Source of the DNA: Betaproteobacteria bacterium
Lineage (GTDB): Bacteria; Pseudomonadota; Gammaproteobacteria; Burkholderiales; Burkholderiaceae_C
Reading direction: 5' to 3'
NCBI GenBank assembly: GCA_025356445.1
Contig: JANXSZ010000046.1
Coordinates: 1 to 64,000, forward strand
DNA length: 64,000 bases
Shown here: positions 46,315-55,280 of the stretch, piece by piece
Layout of the letters: each line of letters opens with the position of its first letter
How positions within the stretch are numbered: the first letter of the stretch is position 1
Made by a program: the position numbers and the translations under genes
The notes under the pieces: generated by a model
Told to the model about the DNA's origin: nothing
The model's input: only the letters and a program-made list of their open reading frames with translations
The model's database searches: none

Positions 46315-48669
46315 TCAGAAATCCGCCTTGACCGACACTTGCATGCTGCGTGGGGCCTGGTAAATGTAGGTGTCGTACGGTGACGCCACTGTTTTTGCTG
46401 CGGCGGTGATGGAGGTTACCGCCCGGCTGTTGGTCAGGTTGAACACATTGAATTGCAGCTTCAGCGCCTTGGCAAATACACCTGGGTTTTTGATGGTGTA
46501 AGCCACACCCAGGTCAAGATTGCCGTAGGCTGTGGTCTTGTAATAGTCGTAATAAGCCTGCGTGGTGTAGTCCTTTTGGTAAACCACGCCTGTGCGTTTG
46601 TAGATCAGGGACGATGCCCACGGCCCGCTGTTGTAGAGGCCACCCAGAGCGGCTGTCATTTTGGGCGCACCTGAAATTTGCTGGCCGGTATCGCTGGCCG
46701 TTGCCTTGTTGATGGAGCCGTTCGCATAAGCTGCGAAGCCACCGCCCAATACATAGGCCATTTGCGCTTCAATGCCTTGGTACGTAGCGCCACCGATGTT
46801 CACAAACGCTGCGGCTGCACCTGCCAAGTTGTTAGAGACCAGCTTGTTGGTGAACTCAATGCGGTAAATATCAGCATCCCAGGTAAAGCGGTCCGATTTA
46901 CCGACCAGTCCGAGCTGGTAGTTGGTCGATTTTTGGGGCACGCTGCTGTTTTGTGCCGGGTTGGTGATGTAGAAGGTGTTCAGATCAGGAATCTGGAAGC
47001 CTTTGGCGTACTGGGCATAGGCTGCCAGTTCTGGGGTGATTTGCTGGTTGACCGTGAGGAACGGCAGCGTCGCTTTGTAGTTCACAGAAGCCGCGTGGTT
47101 CAGTTCACGCGAGGTTTGCTCGACCGCCGCGTTCACGGAGCGTGTGATGCTGACGTATTTCAAACCAGGGGTGATGGTGGTGCCAGGGGCTGCCGCCCAT
47201 TCAAACTCGGCAAAGGGTTGCGTTGTTTTGATTTTGGATTGCTGGTCGAACAGCACACTGTCGATGGGGCGGTTGGTGCCGGATAAGAAGTTACCGTTTG
47301 CTGCTGTGCCCTCAACCCGGTTGTAGTTGCCCGTGGTCAAGTCCAGGTCGTACTGATGGCGGTCGCTGGACGATTGCTCGTACCACAAGCCCACGCGGGC
47401 CAGCCCTGCATCGAGTTTTTTGGTGGCTTTGATGATGTCGCCGTACACACGGTATTTGTTTTGCTTGTCGATGCCAGGAATATCGCCATTGAGCAACACC
47501 GCAGAGCCTTTGACCCAGACCCCAGCGGGTGCCGTGCGGCGTGGGTCGGTGCCCGTGGGCAAAGTGCCTGTCCAGGTCGGGTCGGTGGACGATTTGGTCT
47601 GGTTGTCGTAAGCGTAGGTGTAGAGCTGGTTGTCGATGTTCCAGCCGGAACCCAGCTCGCTGCGCAGGCGGATATAGCTGAAGTCGGTGTCTTTGGTGGT
47701 GCTGTTGAACCCCTGGTAGTTCATGCTCTTGGGGTCGTTGTTGAGCTGGAAATTTTGCCCAAACGCAGCGATTTGCGTCAGCGTTGCGCCTTTGTTGCTG
47801 TCAGGCTGGGCGTAGGTGATGTTGTTGATGGAAGAGAAAATCGTCAACAGCGATGCATCGCCGATAGGGCGCTCGACCTTGATGGTGTAGTTATCGCTCT
47901 TGATGGGGCTGAAGCTCAGGTAGCCATCCGATTGCAAATGCTGGTAATTGAGCTGTACCGTCGCATCGCCGAAGTTGGCCAAGCGGCCACTTTCATAGGA
48001 GGCACCATACAAGCGGGTGTTCCAGGTGCCGATGGAGGTGAACACGCTGGTCACAGCTTCTTGTGATGGTTTTTTGGAAAACAGGTTGATCGAACCGCCA
48101 AAGGTGGCAAAGCCCAGGTTGCTGGCGTTGCCGGGGCCGCGCTCGACCACTGCACCGCCAATGACGGAAGCAGGGAAGAACGATGTGGAGTGGTGTGCCG
48201 GGTTGTTGGTGTCTCCCCATGGGATACCGTCAAACGTGATGTTGTACTGGTCGTCCTTGAAGCCACGCATGGTGGTTTTGGTTTCACTCAGGCCAGGGCC
48301 ATTGGCGGAATCGCCCGACAGGCTGGGGGCGATGTTGACGATACGGCTGTATTCTGCCGTGGGGGCCACGGAGAGGTCGATGAATTCGCGTGTGATGATG
48401 GATTGCGGCTGCGTGGCTTTCAGGCTGGCCTGCGTAGGCGCGATGGCTGATGCTGTGCCTTTGGCCGCTTCAGCCGGGCGGTAAGCGCCTGCGGCGGTGG
48501 TAGCGCCAATGGTGCCCAGGTCGGTCGGGGCTGCTGTTGACTGGGCAAACACGAGTGGTGCCGTGCCTAAGGACATGCAAAGCAAGGAAAGCACACGGGG
48601 CAAAGCCTTGAGGCGAAAGGTTTTGGGCACAGTCGTGGAAACAGGGGGCGTATTGGAAAGAGCGTTCAT
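46315..48669 (-). CDS. TonB-dependent outer-membrane receptor
   Basis: The roughly 784-residue receptor has a signal peptide (RVLSLLCMSLGTAPLVFAQ), a plug domain (MRGFKDDQYNITFDGIPWGD and VVERGPGNASNLGFATFGGS) and a 22-strand barrel ending in a terminal Phe (VSVKADF). It should import a scarce ligand. No iron box is seen upstream, and the adjacent phosphoesterase hints at a phosphorylated ligand; both are weak indications. Start is uncertain: ATG 48747 is also open. It heads the exbB-exbD-tonB operon. Confidence 0.88.
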   Translation of the reverse strand: MNALSNTPPVSTTVPKTFRLKALPRVLSLLCMSLGTAPLVFAQSTAAPTDLGTIGATTAAGAYRPAEAAKGTASAIAPTQASLKATQPQSIITREFIDLSVAPTAEYSRIVNIAPSLSGDSANGPGLSETKTTMRGFKDDQYNITFDGIPWGDTNNPAHHSTSFFPASVIGGAVVERGPGNASNLGFATFGGSINLFSKKPSQEAVTSVFTSIGTWNTRLYGASYESGRLANFGDATVQLNYQHLQSDGYLSFSPIKSDNYTIKVERPIGDASLLTIFSSINNITYAQPDSNKGATLTQIAAFGQNFQLNNDPKSMNYQGFNSTTKDTDFSYIRLRSELGSGWNIDNQLYTYAYDNQTKSSTDPTWTGTLPTGTDPRRTAPAGVWVKGSAVLLNGDIPGIDKQNKYRVYGDIIKATKKLDAGLARVGLWYEQSSSDRHQYDLDLTTGNYNRVEGTAANGNFLSGTNRPIDSVLFDQQSKIKTTQPFAEFEWAAAPGTTITPGLKYVSITRSVNAAVEQTSRELNHAASVNYKATLPFLTVNQQITPELAAYAQYAKGFQIPDLNTFYITNPAQNSSVPQKSTNYQLGLVGKSDRFTWDADIYRIEFTNKLVSNNLAGAAAAFVNIGGATYQGIEAQMAYVLGGGFAAYANGSINKATASDTGQQISGAPKMTAALGGLYNSGPWASSLIYKRTGVVYQKDYTTQAYYDYYKTTAYGNLDLGVAYTIKNPGVFAKALKLQFNVFNLTNSRAVTSITAAAKTVASPYDTYIYQAPRSMQVSVKADF

Positions 48670-48795
48670 GTGAGGCAGGTTTTTTTTGAATAGATCGAGC
48701 GTTCCGCTTCGCGCTGGCGCAGAAGTCAATCTTTGGGCAAAAGACATCCAACGCCGCCAGCGTCAAGGCGACGACGTGAATTTATGCGCTGCACA

Positions 48796-48811
48796 TGACA
48801 AGCTTGTGTCA
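48796..48811. promoter_or_regulatory. Palindromic operator candidate upstream of the TonB operon
   Basis: TGACAAGCTTGTGTCA contains a perfect ACAAGCTTGT palindrome with TGACA/TGTCA outer arms. It lies about 130 bases before the receptor start (48669) and 50 before the alternative start. The binding protein is unknown. Confidence 0.35.
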
Positions 48812-48827
48812 GTCCTGAAAACCATGA

Positions 48828-48850
48828 AACAGCAGGCTTGACCTGCTGTT
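48828..48850 (-). terminator. Hairpin after the outer-membrane protein gene
   Basis: AACAGCAGG (48828-48836) pairs with CCTGCTGTT (48842-48850) around CTTGA. It sits 12 bases after the stop of the minus-strand gene at 48863. The following T stretch is weak, so it may be a partial terminator. Confidence 0.5.
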
Positions 48851-48862
48851 GCGCGGGTCGCT

Positions 48863-49663
48863 TCACTCTGGCAGAGGAATACCCACAATCACTTTTGCGA
48901 CCCATCCCTGCGAATACGCGTTCCATCCTTTGCCAAGCCCCACGTTGAATTCCCACCCTTGGGTTTTGAAATCCACCACCCCAAAGGTTTGTTGGCTTTG
49001 TTGGTTCAAGGGGCCAACGCGCTTGACTGAGCCTAAGTCGGCATAGTGCTCAAGCCCCAGGCTGTAGCCGTGGTGCGTTCTGTAAGCTACTTTGGCACGG
49101 GCTGACAGCTCGGGTGTGGACTCGCCGCTCCCGGCCAGTTTGACACCTACTTCCGGGTTCAACGCCAACAGCCAGCGCCCGGCACGCCAGCCCAGAATCA
49201 GCTTGATCTCACTGTCCAATCGGTTGGTAGACAGGGTCCGTGGTAAGCGACCCGCTTCGATCAGCATGCCTGCGAACGCACCATCATCGTCGTCGTCATC
49301 AGGACGAAAGAACAAGGTTTTGAGTCCGATACGGGTGCCGCTGGTACGCGAACGTCCGCTGGTGTCCACATCGCCAAATACCTGCACACTGAGCTGGGTG
49401 TGGGGGGTCAGGCCATAGCTGAACTCGGGGCTGATGTGCAGCAAATGGGCTGAAGAGCGCAGCCCCTCATCGGAAGAAATTTTGGGATTGGAGGGGGTTG
49501 TGTGGGTGACCACATCCAGGCTGAACTTGCCCATGGAGATGGTTTCATCCAGGTGGACTTGAAGCTCGTCGGGCAAAGCCCAGGCACTGAGGCTGGTCAA
49601 TCCTGCGACCAGCAGGGCCATGCCAATGAGGGGGGTGTTTTTAGGGCGGGCGGAAATCTTCAT
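48863..49663 (-). CDS. Outer-membrane-type secreted protein, unknown function
   Basis: The 266-residue protein has a signal peptide (NTPLIGMALLVAGLTSLSAWA). The mature part has alternating aromatic-rich strands (LHISPEFSYGLTPHTQLSVQ, then YSLGLEHYADLG and WEFNVGLGKGWN) that look like a beta-barrel of the type seen in transport or surface proteins. An Asp-rich stretch (PDDDDDDG) is notable. I do not recognise the family. ATG 49663 is preferred; the 17 codons upstream look non-signal. It is upstream of and co-oriented with the TonB operon but separated by a hairpin. Confidence 0.65.
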   Translation of the reverse strand: MKISARPKNTPLIGMALLVAGLTSLSAWALPDELQVHLDETISMGKFSLDVVTHTTPSNPKISSDEGLRSSAHLLHISPEFSYGLTPHTQLSVQVFGDVDTSGRSRTSGTRIGLKTLFFRPDDDDDDGAFAGMLIEAGRLPRTLSTNRLDSEIKLILGWRAGRWLLALNPEVGVKLAGSGESTPELSARAKVAYRTHHGYSLGLEHYADLGSVKRVGPLNQQSQQTFGVVDFKTQGWEFNVGLGKGWNAYSQGWVAKVIVGIPLPE

Positions 49664-49744
49664 GCCCCGACATGCTAGCGCGTGACCGTTAGACTTATCG
49701 CTTGATTGGCTCAAACTTTTCGGCGTCTCTGCTGTTGTCCTTTT

Positions 49745-50692
49745 ATGAACTCACCGAATGTCGCGTCTTCCTCATCTGTGCCGCACAGCTTGCGCAGCAA
49801 GCCGCTCAGGGGTATCGCTATGGTGCTGTGCGCGGCCATGCTGTGGGGCACCACGGGTACGGCACAGAGCTTTGCACCGCTGACGCTCTCGCCGTATGTG
49901 GTGGGGGCCATGCGGTTGGTCATGGCCACGCTGTTTTTTGCCATTTATTTGAGTCTGATGCCACGCGGTGCCGTGCCATTGGCTGTTGCGTTGCGTACGT
50001 TGTCCTGGCGCTGGGTCGTAGCTGCCGGGGCGTGTATTGCCGTTTATAACCTCACATTTTTTGCTGGGGTCAAAGCCAGTGGCGTCGCTGTGGGCACTGC
50101 CGTTGCAATTGGCAGCGGGCCGATTTGGGCGGGCATGTTGCAGTTTGCCTTTACCGGAAAAGCGCCGCGTGCGGTCTGGTGGTGGGGAACGCTGCTGGCT
50201 GTAGCGGGCGGCAGTTTGATGGTGATGGGAGGCGGTGGAGCTGTGCAGTTCACGGCCATCGGTATCGCCTTGTGTCTGACCGCTGGGCTGGCTTATGCCG
50301 CTTATGCTTTGATAAACAAGCGTTTGGTCACCCTGGCCGCTCCTGCTGTGGTGACGGCCAGCGTGTTCGCTGTTGCCGCTGCGCTGGCCTTGCCTGCGGC
50401 GGCCATGGTGTCGGGCAGTATGGCGATCAACGGTGCGGGCTGGTTACTGGTCGGGTACTTGGGGGTGGTCGCCACTGGGGTGTCGTATTTGCTGTTCAGC
50501 AGCGGACTGCGCAGCATTTCTGGTGCGACGGGGGTCACTTTGGCGCTGGGTGAGCCGTTGACGGCGTTTGTGCTGGCCATCTTGGTGGTCGGTGAGCATC
50601 CGGGCTTGCTGGCCTACAACGGCTTGGGATTGGTGCTGGCGGGGTTGGGCCTGGTGATCTGGACCGAATTGAAAGCAGAGGCTTCCCGCTGA
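49745..50692 (+). CDS. EamA-family drug/metabolite exporter
   Basis: The 315-residue membrane protein has ten predicted helices in two EamA repeats (first near residues 22-150, second near 160-300). AAMLWGTTGTAQ and GVTLALGEPLTAFVLAILVVGE are typical. It probably exports a metabolite or amino acid; the substrate is unknown. ATG 49745 fits the family better than 49706. A second EamA gene is at 52007. Confidence 0.85.
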   Translation: MNSPNVASSSSVPHSLRSKPLRGIAMVLCAAMLWGTTGTAQSFAPLTLSPYVVGAMRLVMATLFFAIYLSLMPRGAVPLAVALRTLSWRWVVAAGACIAVYNLTFFAGVKASGVAVGTAVAIGSGPIWAGMLQFAFTGKAPRAVWWWGTLLAVAGGSLMVMGGGGAVQFTAIGIALCLTAGLAYAAYALINKRLVTLAAPAVVTASVFAVAAALALPAAAMVSGSMAINGAGWLLVGYLGVVATGVSYLLFSSGLRSISGATGVTLALGEPLTAFVLAILVVGEHPGLLAYNGLGLVLAGLGLVIWTELKAEASR

Positions 50693-50698
50693 AACCAT

Positions 50699-50724
50699 AA
50701 AAAAAGCCGCATTGCTGCGGCTTT
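50699..50724 (-). terminator. Terminator of the SWIB gene (possibly bidirectional)
   Basis: AAAGCCGCA (50703-50711) pairs with TGCGGCTTT (50716-50724). Read on the minus strand the stem ends in TTTTTTT, and it lies 28 bases after the SWIB stop. It also follows the plus-strand EamA gene by ten bases. Confidence 0.85.
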
Positions 50725-50751
50725 CAGGGTTCCCAAACGGGAAGGGAGAAA

Positions 50752-51234
50752 TTACTTGACGTGCTTGCCAATGATGCCGGCCATTTCGAACATCGACACC
50801 TGGGCTTTGCCAAAGAAGGCCTTGAGCTTGGTGTCTGCGTTGATCATGCGCTTGTTCACAGCGTCTTGCAGACCGTGCTTCTTGATGTAAACCCACAATT
50901 GTTTGACGATTTCGGTGCGGGGGATGGGCGTGGCACCAATCACGGCAGCCAACGCAGCGCTGGGGGTCAGTGGCTTGAGGAAGGCGGCGTTCACAGCGCG
51001 TTTGGCAGCAGGTGCTTTTGCAACAGCAGCTTTTTTGGCAGGGGCTTTCTTTGCAGGTGCAGCGACTTTGACAGCAGCTTTCACTGCGACTTTGGCAGCG
51101 GGTGCAGCTGCTTTTGCAGGTGCTGCTGCTTTGGCCACAGGAGCCGCTTTTTTCGCTGGTGCAGCAGCGGCCTTAACAGGTGCTGCTTTGGTTGCAGGAG
51201 CCACTTTTTTCGCTGGTGTTTTCGCAGTTGCCAT
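50752..51234 (-). CDS. SWIB/MDM2-domain protein with histone-H1-like tail
   Basis: The 160-residue protein has a 75-residue N-terminal region made almost wholly of Ala, Lys, Pro and Val (AKKAAPVAKAAAPAKAAAP), like eukaryotic H1 or AlgP/Hc tails. A SWIB domain follows (FLKPLTPSAALAAVIGATPI, WVYIKKHGLQD, LKAFFGKAQVSMFEMAGII). The tail probably binds DNA; SWIB domains mediate protein or chromatin contacts. Start ATG 51234 has AAGGA upstream; the 32 further codons in frame look unrelated. A terminator follows. Confidence 0.85.
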   Translation of the reverse strand: MATAKTPAKKVAPATKAAPVKAAAAPAKKAAPVAKAAAPAKAAAPAAKVAVKAAVKVAAPAKKAPAKKAAVAKAPAAKRAVNAAFLKPLTPSAALAAVIGATPIPRTEIVKQLWVYIKKHGLQDAVNKRMINADTKLKAFFGKAQVSMFEMAGIIGKHVK

Positions 51235-51472
51235 GGTTGCTTTTTCCTTGTAGAAGTTGATTGGCCACCAGCAAAAAACTGCTAAATCGGTGGCACACGC
51301 GATGCTACTGGGAAAGACAGGGCTTTCCAAGCGGGGACGTTACTTTTTTCGCTCTTAAGCTGGGTTTGAATGTGGTTTTTGACGCCGTTGTGAACCCCTG
51401 CACGTCTTTTGTATGCTCTAGCGCATTGAAAGCCGAATTTAAACCTGAATTTAAAACCTGAAAGAAGCCACC

Positions 51473-51997
51473 ATGAGCGCGATCAAATTTTCAACTTGCG
51501 ACTTCTGCGATACCCACAAAAGCGATACCAGTGGTCACTTTCGCGTGCTGCCGCCGGTCTTTCGTGATTTCGGTGCCTTGTCCAGCTTCTGTGGGCCCGT
51601 GGTGACGGTCAAGTGCTATGAAGATAACAGCGTTGTGAAGGCCATCTTGGAGTCTTCAGGCTTGGTTGATACCCCCAGTGGCCTGCAATCTGCGGTGTTG
51701 GTGGTCGATGGCGGTGGCTCGCTGCGTCGCGCGTTAGTTGGGGGCCTGATTGGTGCGTCTGCTGCCCGCAATGGTTGGGCAGGGGTGGTGGTGGACGGCT
51801 GCGTTCGTGACGCTGCTGAGTTGGCTGCGCACCAGGTCGGTATCCGTGCTCTAGGTCTGATCCCGATGCCCACTGACCGCAAGAACCAGGGCCAGCGCGA
51901 TGTGGAAGTTCATGTTCAGGGTGTGCGGATTGTGCCGGGCGACTGGCTGTATGCCGATGGCGACGGCATGGTGGTTAGCAGCATGCCGTTGATTTGA
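51473..51997 (+). CDS. RraA-family protein (RNase E inhibitor or HMG aldolase)
   Basis: The 174-residue protein matches RraA in length and sequence: CDFCDTHKSD at the start, SALLG-like core VDGGGSLRRALVGGLIGA and VDGCVRDAAELAAHQVGIRAL. RraA binds and inhibits RNase E in E. coli; many relatives instead are class II 4-hydroxy-4-methyl-2-oxoglutarate aldolases. The Arg-Asp pair of the aldolase motif is kept here. It is a paralogue of LigK at 15946. I cannot decide between the two roles. Confidence 0.8.
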   Translation: MSAIKFSTCDFCDTHKSDTSGHFRVLPPVFRDFGALSSFCGPVVTVKCYEDNSVVKAILESSGLVDTPSGLQSAVLVVDGGGSLRRALVGGLIGASAARNGWAGVVVDGCVRDAAELAAHQVGIRALGLIPMPTDRKNQGQRDVEVHVQGVRIVPGDWLYADGDGMVVSSMPLI

Positions 51998-52006
51998 TTT
52001 GAAGGC

Positions 52007-52948
52007 TTAGCGCGTTCGCACCGGCAGCGTAGCCAGCACAATGCCCAGCAAGGCCACACCAAACGCCAGCATCTGCGTTGTGTTCAGTCGTTCGCCCAGC
52101 ACCAGCACGCCGACCAATGCAGCTGAGATGGGCAGCATCACGGTGAAGATGCCAGCTTGGGCGGCGGCGACGGTTTTCAAGCCGGTCATCCACAGCCACA
52201 CGGTCCAGACGCTGGCGGCCAGGGCATAGAACACCAGCAGCAGCCAAGTGCCGCTCGTTACGCTGGCAAAGTCGAACCGCAGCGCCATCCACAGCCCCAT
52301 GGGGCTGACCAGCGCAAAACCCCACAGGTTGATGAGTGCGCTGATGCGTCTTGGTGCCAGCACGCCCGTGAGCTTTTTGCCGATCACGGCATAAGCTGCC
52401 TCACACAGTACTGCCCCCACCAGCAGCACATTGCCCAGCCAAGCGTAGTTTGGGACTAAATCGCTGCCTAGCGCTTGCTGAATGGGCGTAGCAAGCTCTT
52501 GTTTTGATAGCGAAAGCAAGCCAATACCCACCACCGCGCACGCAATGGAGATTCCGATGCGGGGTGTGATGCGTTCGCGTAAAAATGCCCAGCTCATCAG
52601 TGCGACCACTGCCGGGATAGCCGCCATGCTGACGCCAGCGGACACGGCACTCGTCAGGCTGACGCCAAACAGCATGCAGATCGAAAACAGGAAGTTGCCC
52701 AGAAAGGATTCCAAAAATACCAACTGCTTGGTTTTCGTCGTCATGGGCGCTTCGTTCATCGGTTTTTTCAACCAGTGCAGCATCGCTACAGCGCCGATGC
52801 CAAAACGCAACCAGGCCAGGAGGAAGACGGGCAGGGCGGCGGCCAGCGGTTTGGACAGGGCAACATAACTGCCCACCAGTGCCATGCTCAGGGCAAGGCA
52901 AGCGTAGGCGGTGAGGCGTTGTTGAGGTGTTTGTACAGGACTGGACAT
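52007..52948 (-). CDS. EamA-family drug/metabolite exporter
   Basis: The 313-residue membrane protein has ten helices in two EamA repeats (ALSMALVGSYVALSK at the start and GIFTVMLPISAALVGVLVLG in the second half). It shares family but not close identity with the exporter at 49745. It is convergent with the RraA gene (nine bases between stops). Substrate is unknown. Confidence 0.85.
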   Translation of the reverse strand: MSSPVQTPQQRLTAYACLALSMALVGSYVALSKPLAAALPVFLLAWLRFGIGAVAMLHWLKKPMNEAPMTTKTKQLVFLESFLGNFLFSICMLFGVSLTSAVSAGVSMAAIPAVVALMSWAFLRERITPRIGISIACAVVGIGLLSLSKQELATPIQQALGSDLVPNYAWLGNVLLVGAVLCEAAYAVIGKKLTGVLAPRRISALINLWGFALVSPMGLWMALRFDFASVTSGTWLLLVFYALAASVWTVWLWMTGLKTVAAAQAGIFTVMLPISAALVGVLVLGERLNTTQMLAFGVALLGIVLATLPVRTR

Positions 52949-53015
52949 GAGGCTTTAAGCAGGGTGGCTGCGCGTGCAGCGCTATAGTTGTTGCATCACT
53001 TTGAAGCCCACGATC

Positions 53016-53459
53016 ATGCCGCATTCCTCATCCGACGCTCCTGCCCGTTCTGCAAGCCCCACCAGTCCGCGTCATGTGCGTTATGTTTTTGTTTACGGCA
53101 CCTTGCGTGCCGGAGACGACAACGACATCACCCGCCAGACACCTGCCCCTGAATTCATAGGGCCGGCACAGATTCAAGGCACGATGTACCACTTGGGTGC
53201 CTATCCCGGGCTGGTGCTCTCTGGTGCGGCACCTGTCGTTGGTGAGGTTTACGCGATCAGCCCCGCGCTGGAGCAGGTGCTGGATGAGATTGAGATGATT
53301 TACCCCGTGCCTACAGGGGAGTACTTCAAGCGCACCTTGCCTGTGCAGGTGGCTGATAAGGTGTTGGAATGCATCGTTTATGAGATCAACCCCGACTACA
53401 CGCAGGGCAAGCCGGTGCTCTTAGGTGGGGACTGGGTGAAGGAGCGCTGGTTGGGGTGA
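53016..53459 (+). CDS. Gamma-glutamylcyclotransferase-like (AIG2) protein
   Basis: The 147-residue protein has the family motif VFVYGTLRAGDDND (about 24-37), then GTMYHLGAYPGLVL and a catalytic Glu region (DEIEMIYP). The fold cyclises gamma-glutamyl compounds to 5-oxoproline in characterised members. ATG 53016 is chosen over the frame start at 52974. No partner gene is evident; the next 286 bases are non-coding. Confidence 0.83.
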   Translation: MPHSSSDAPARSASPTSPRHVRYVFVYGTLRAGDDNDITRQTPAPEFIGPAQIQGTMYHLGAYPGLVLSGAAPVVGEVYAISPALEQVLDEIEMIYPVPTGEYFKRTLPVQVADKVLECIVYEINPDYTQGKPVLLGGDWVKERWLG

Positions 53460-53565
53460 GTCATTTTTCCGCATCTTGATTTTCTTTTTCCATAATATGA
53501 AAAATAAAATGGTGCAGTGCGATAGAGAAATTTCATTTTATAAAAATATGTTTTACATTGCAAAA

Positions 53566-53618
53566 ATTGATTTGTAAGCCATTGATTTGTAAATATAAAA
53601 AATATATCTTATATAAGA
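53566..53618. promoter_or_regulatory. AT-rich region upstream of aceA with direct repeat and palindrome
   Basis: The gap 53460-53745 is much richer in A and T than its surroundings. ATTGATTTGTAA occurs exactly twice (53566-53577 and 53581-53592), a 15-base repeat spacing. A perfect 12-base palindrome, TCTTATATAAGA, follows at 53607-53618. Both fit operators controlling isocitrate lyase, which is usually induced by acetate or fatty acids. The regulator is unknown. Confidence 0.45.
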
Positions 53619-53745
53619 CATAAGAGACCGCATTTTTCTTGGGCTGGACGTAAACTAGTGGCACTGGCAGAGGTCTTGCACGCAAGCACTGCCAAACTCG
53701 GATTCGTCGATGTTTAGATTTCTGTTAACCCACTAGGAGTGAACC

Positions 53746-55065
53746 ATGCCTCAAACCCTCACCGAACAACTCAGCCGCGAACAGCAAACTGCCGCCCTGC
53801 AAAAAGACTGGGATACCAATCCCCGCTGGAAGGGCATCAAACGCGGTTACACCGCTGCTGAAGTGGTTCGCTTGCGTGGCTCTTTCCCCATCGAGCACAC
53901 CTTGGCTCGTCGCGGTGCTGAAAAACTGTGGAATTTGGTCAACAACGAAGCCTATGTCAATTGCCTGGGCGCATTGACCGGTGGTCAAGCCATGCAGCAG
54001 GTCAAGGCCGGCGTGAAAGCTATCTACCTGTCGGGCTGGCAAGTGGCTGCTGACAACAACTCTTATGCTTCCATGTACCCCGACCAGTCGCTGTACCCCG
54101 TGGATTCGGTGCCTACCGTGGTTGAGCGTATCAACAACACCTTCCGCCGTGCAGACGAAATTCAACACAGCAAGGGCATTGACGCTGGCGACAAAGGCTA
54201 CATCGACAACTTCGCCCCCATCGTGGCTGACGCTGAAGCCGGTTTCGGTGGCGTGTTGAACGCGTTTGAGCTGATGAAGGCCATGATTACCGCTGGCGCG
54301 GCTGGCGTTCACTTTGAAGACCAATTGGCTTCGGTCAAGAAATGCGGTCACATGGGCGGCAAGGTCTTGGTGCCTACTGTTGAAGCCTGCCAAAAACTGA
54401 TCGCAGCGCGCATGGCCGCTGACGTGATGGGCGTGCCTACTTTGGTGATTGCCCGTACCGACGCCGAAGCTGCTGACCTGTTGACCAGCGATTACGACGA
54501 AAACGACAAGCCTTTCCTGACTGGTGAGCGCACCTCCGAAGGCTTCTACAAGACCAACAAGGGCATGGACCAAGCCATCTCTCGTGCCGTGGCCTACGCT
54601 CATTACGCCGATTTGGTGTGGTGCGAAACCGGCACGCCTGATCTGGAATTCGCCAAGAAGTTTGCTGATGCCGTGCACAAAGTTCACCCCGGCAAGATGC
54701 TGGCATACAACTGCTCGCCTTCGTTCAACTGGAAAAAGAACCTGGACGACGCGACCATTGCCAAGTTCCAGCGTGAACTCGGCGCCATGGGTTACAAGTA
54801 CCAGTTCATCACCTTGGCCGGTATCCACTCCATGTGGTACAACATGTTTGACTTGGCACAAGACTACGTGGCACGCGGCATGACGGCTTACGTTGAGAAG
54901 GTGCAAGAGCCTGAATTCGCCGCCCGTGACCGTGGCTACACCTTCGTGTCGCACCAGCAAGAAGTGGGCACCGGTTACTTCGACGAAGTGACCACCACCA
55001 TCCAAGGCGGCAAGTCCAGCGTGACCGCGCTGACCGGCTCGACGGAAGAAGAGCAGTTCCACTGA
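53746..55065 (+). CDS. aceA: Isocitrate lyase
   Basis: The 439-residue glyoxylate-shunt enzyme cleaves isocitrate to glyoxylate and succinate. The active-site KKCGH (residues 198-202, with Cys200 as the catalytic base) and [19 protein letters not shown] are present. AGGAG precedes ATG 53746. It allows growth on acetate, fatty acids or C2 products. Malate synthase is not in the window. Three hairpins follow the gene, the last a strong terminator. The long open frame on the opposite strand is a codon-bias shadow. Confidence 0.97.
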   Translation: MPQTLTEQLSREQQTAALQKDWDTNPRWKGIKRGYTAAEVVRLRGSFPIEHTLARRGAEKLWNLVNNEAYVNCLGALTGGQAMQQVKAGVKAIYLSGWQVAADNNSYASMYPDQSLYPVDSVPTVVERINNTFRRADEIQHSKGIDAGDKGYIDNFAPIVADAEAGFGGVLNAFELMKAMITAGAAGVHFEDQLASVKKCGHMGGKVLVPTVEACQKLIAARMAADVMGVPTLVIARTDAEAADLLTSDYDENDKPFLTGERTSEGFYKTNKGMDQAISRAVAYAHYADLVWCETGTPDLEFAKKFADAVHKVHPGKMLAYNCSPSFNWKKNLDDATIAKFQRELGAMGYKYQFITLAGIHSMWYNMFDLAQDYVARGMTAYVEKVQEPEFAARDRGYTFVSHQQEVGTGYFDEVTTTIQGGKSSVTALTGSTEEEQFH

Positions 55066-55096
55066 TCTCCCCCACTTGTTAACGAACGCAACTGTG

Positions 55097-55136
55097 TCAG
55101 GCCTTGAGCGCCTGACCAGAGTCTGAGGAGACTCTC
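55097..55136 (+). repeat. Two hairpins after aceA
   Basis: GTCAGGC/GCCTGAC (about 55096-55115) and GAGTCT-GAGG-AGACTC (about 55120-55135) are adjacent inverted repeats between the aceA stop and its terminator. They could protect the mRNA 3' end. Confidence 0.4.
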
Positions 55137-55167
55137 AGCCCGACGTGAAAACGTCGGGCTTTTTTTA
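55137..55167 (+). terminator. Rho-independent terminator of aceA
   Basis: AGCCCGACGT (55137-55146) pairs with ACGTCGGGCT (55151-55160) around a GAAA tetraloop, followed by TTTTTTT. Confidence 0.92.
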
Positions 55168-55280
55168 TGTGAATACCCTAGGGCTTAGCTAAAAAATCAA
55201 ATAAAGCGCCCACGAACAGAGAAAATGACACGCGAGAAAAATTAAAAATAAGCCAAAAGCTGACACCGCGAGACATAACT

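Noticed and set aside
48670-48862. Fur (iron) box before the TonB operon
   Set aside because: No GATAATGATAATCATTATC-like 19-mer; only an unrelated AAGCTT palindrome.
53725-55062. 445-codon open frame on the minus strand opposite aceA
   Set aside because: The plus-strand product is intact isocitrate lyase, and the antisense frame has no recognisable family and is His/Val-biased.
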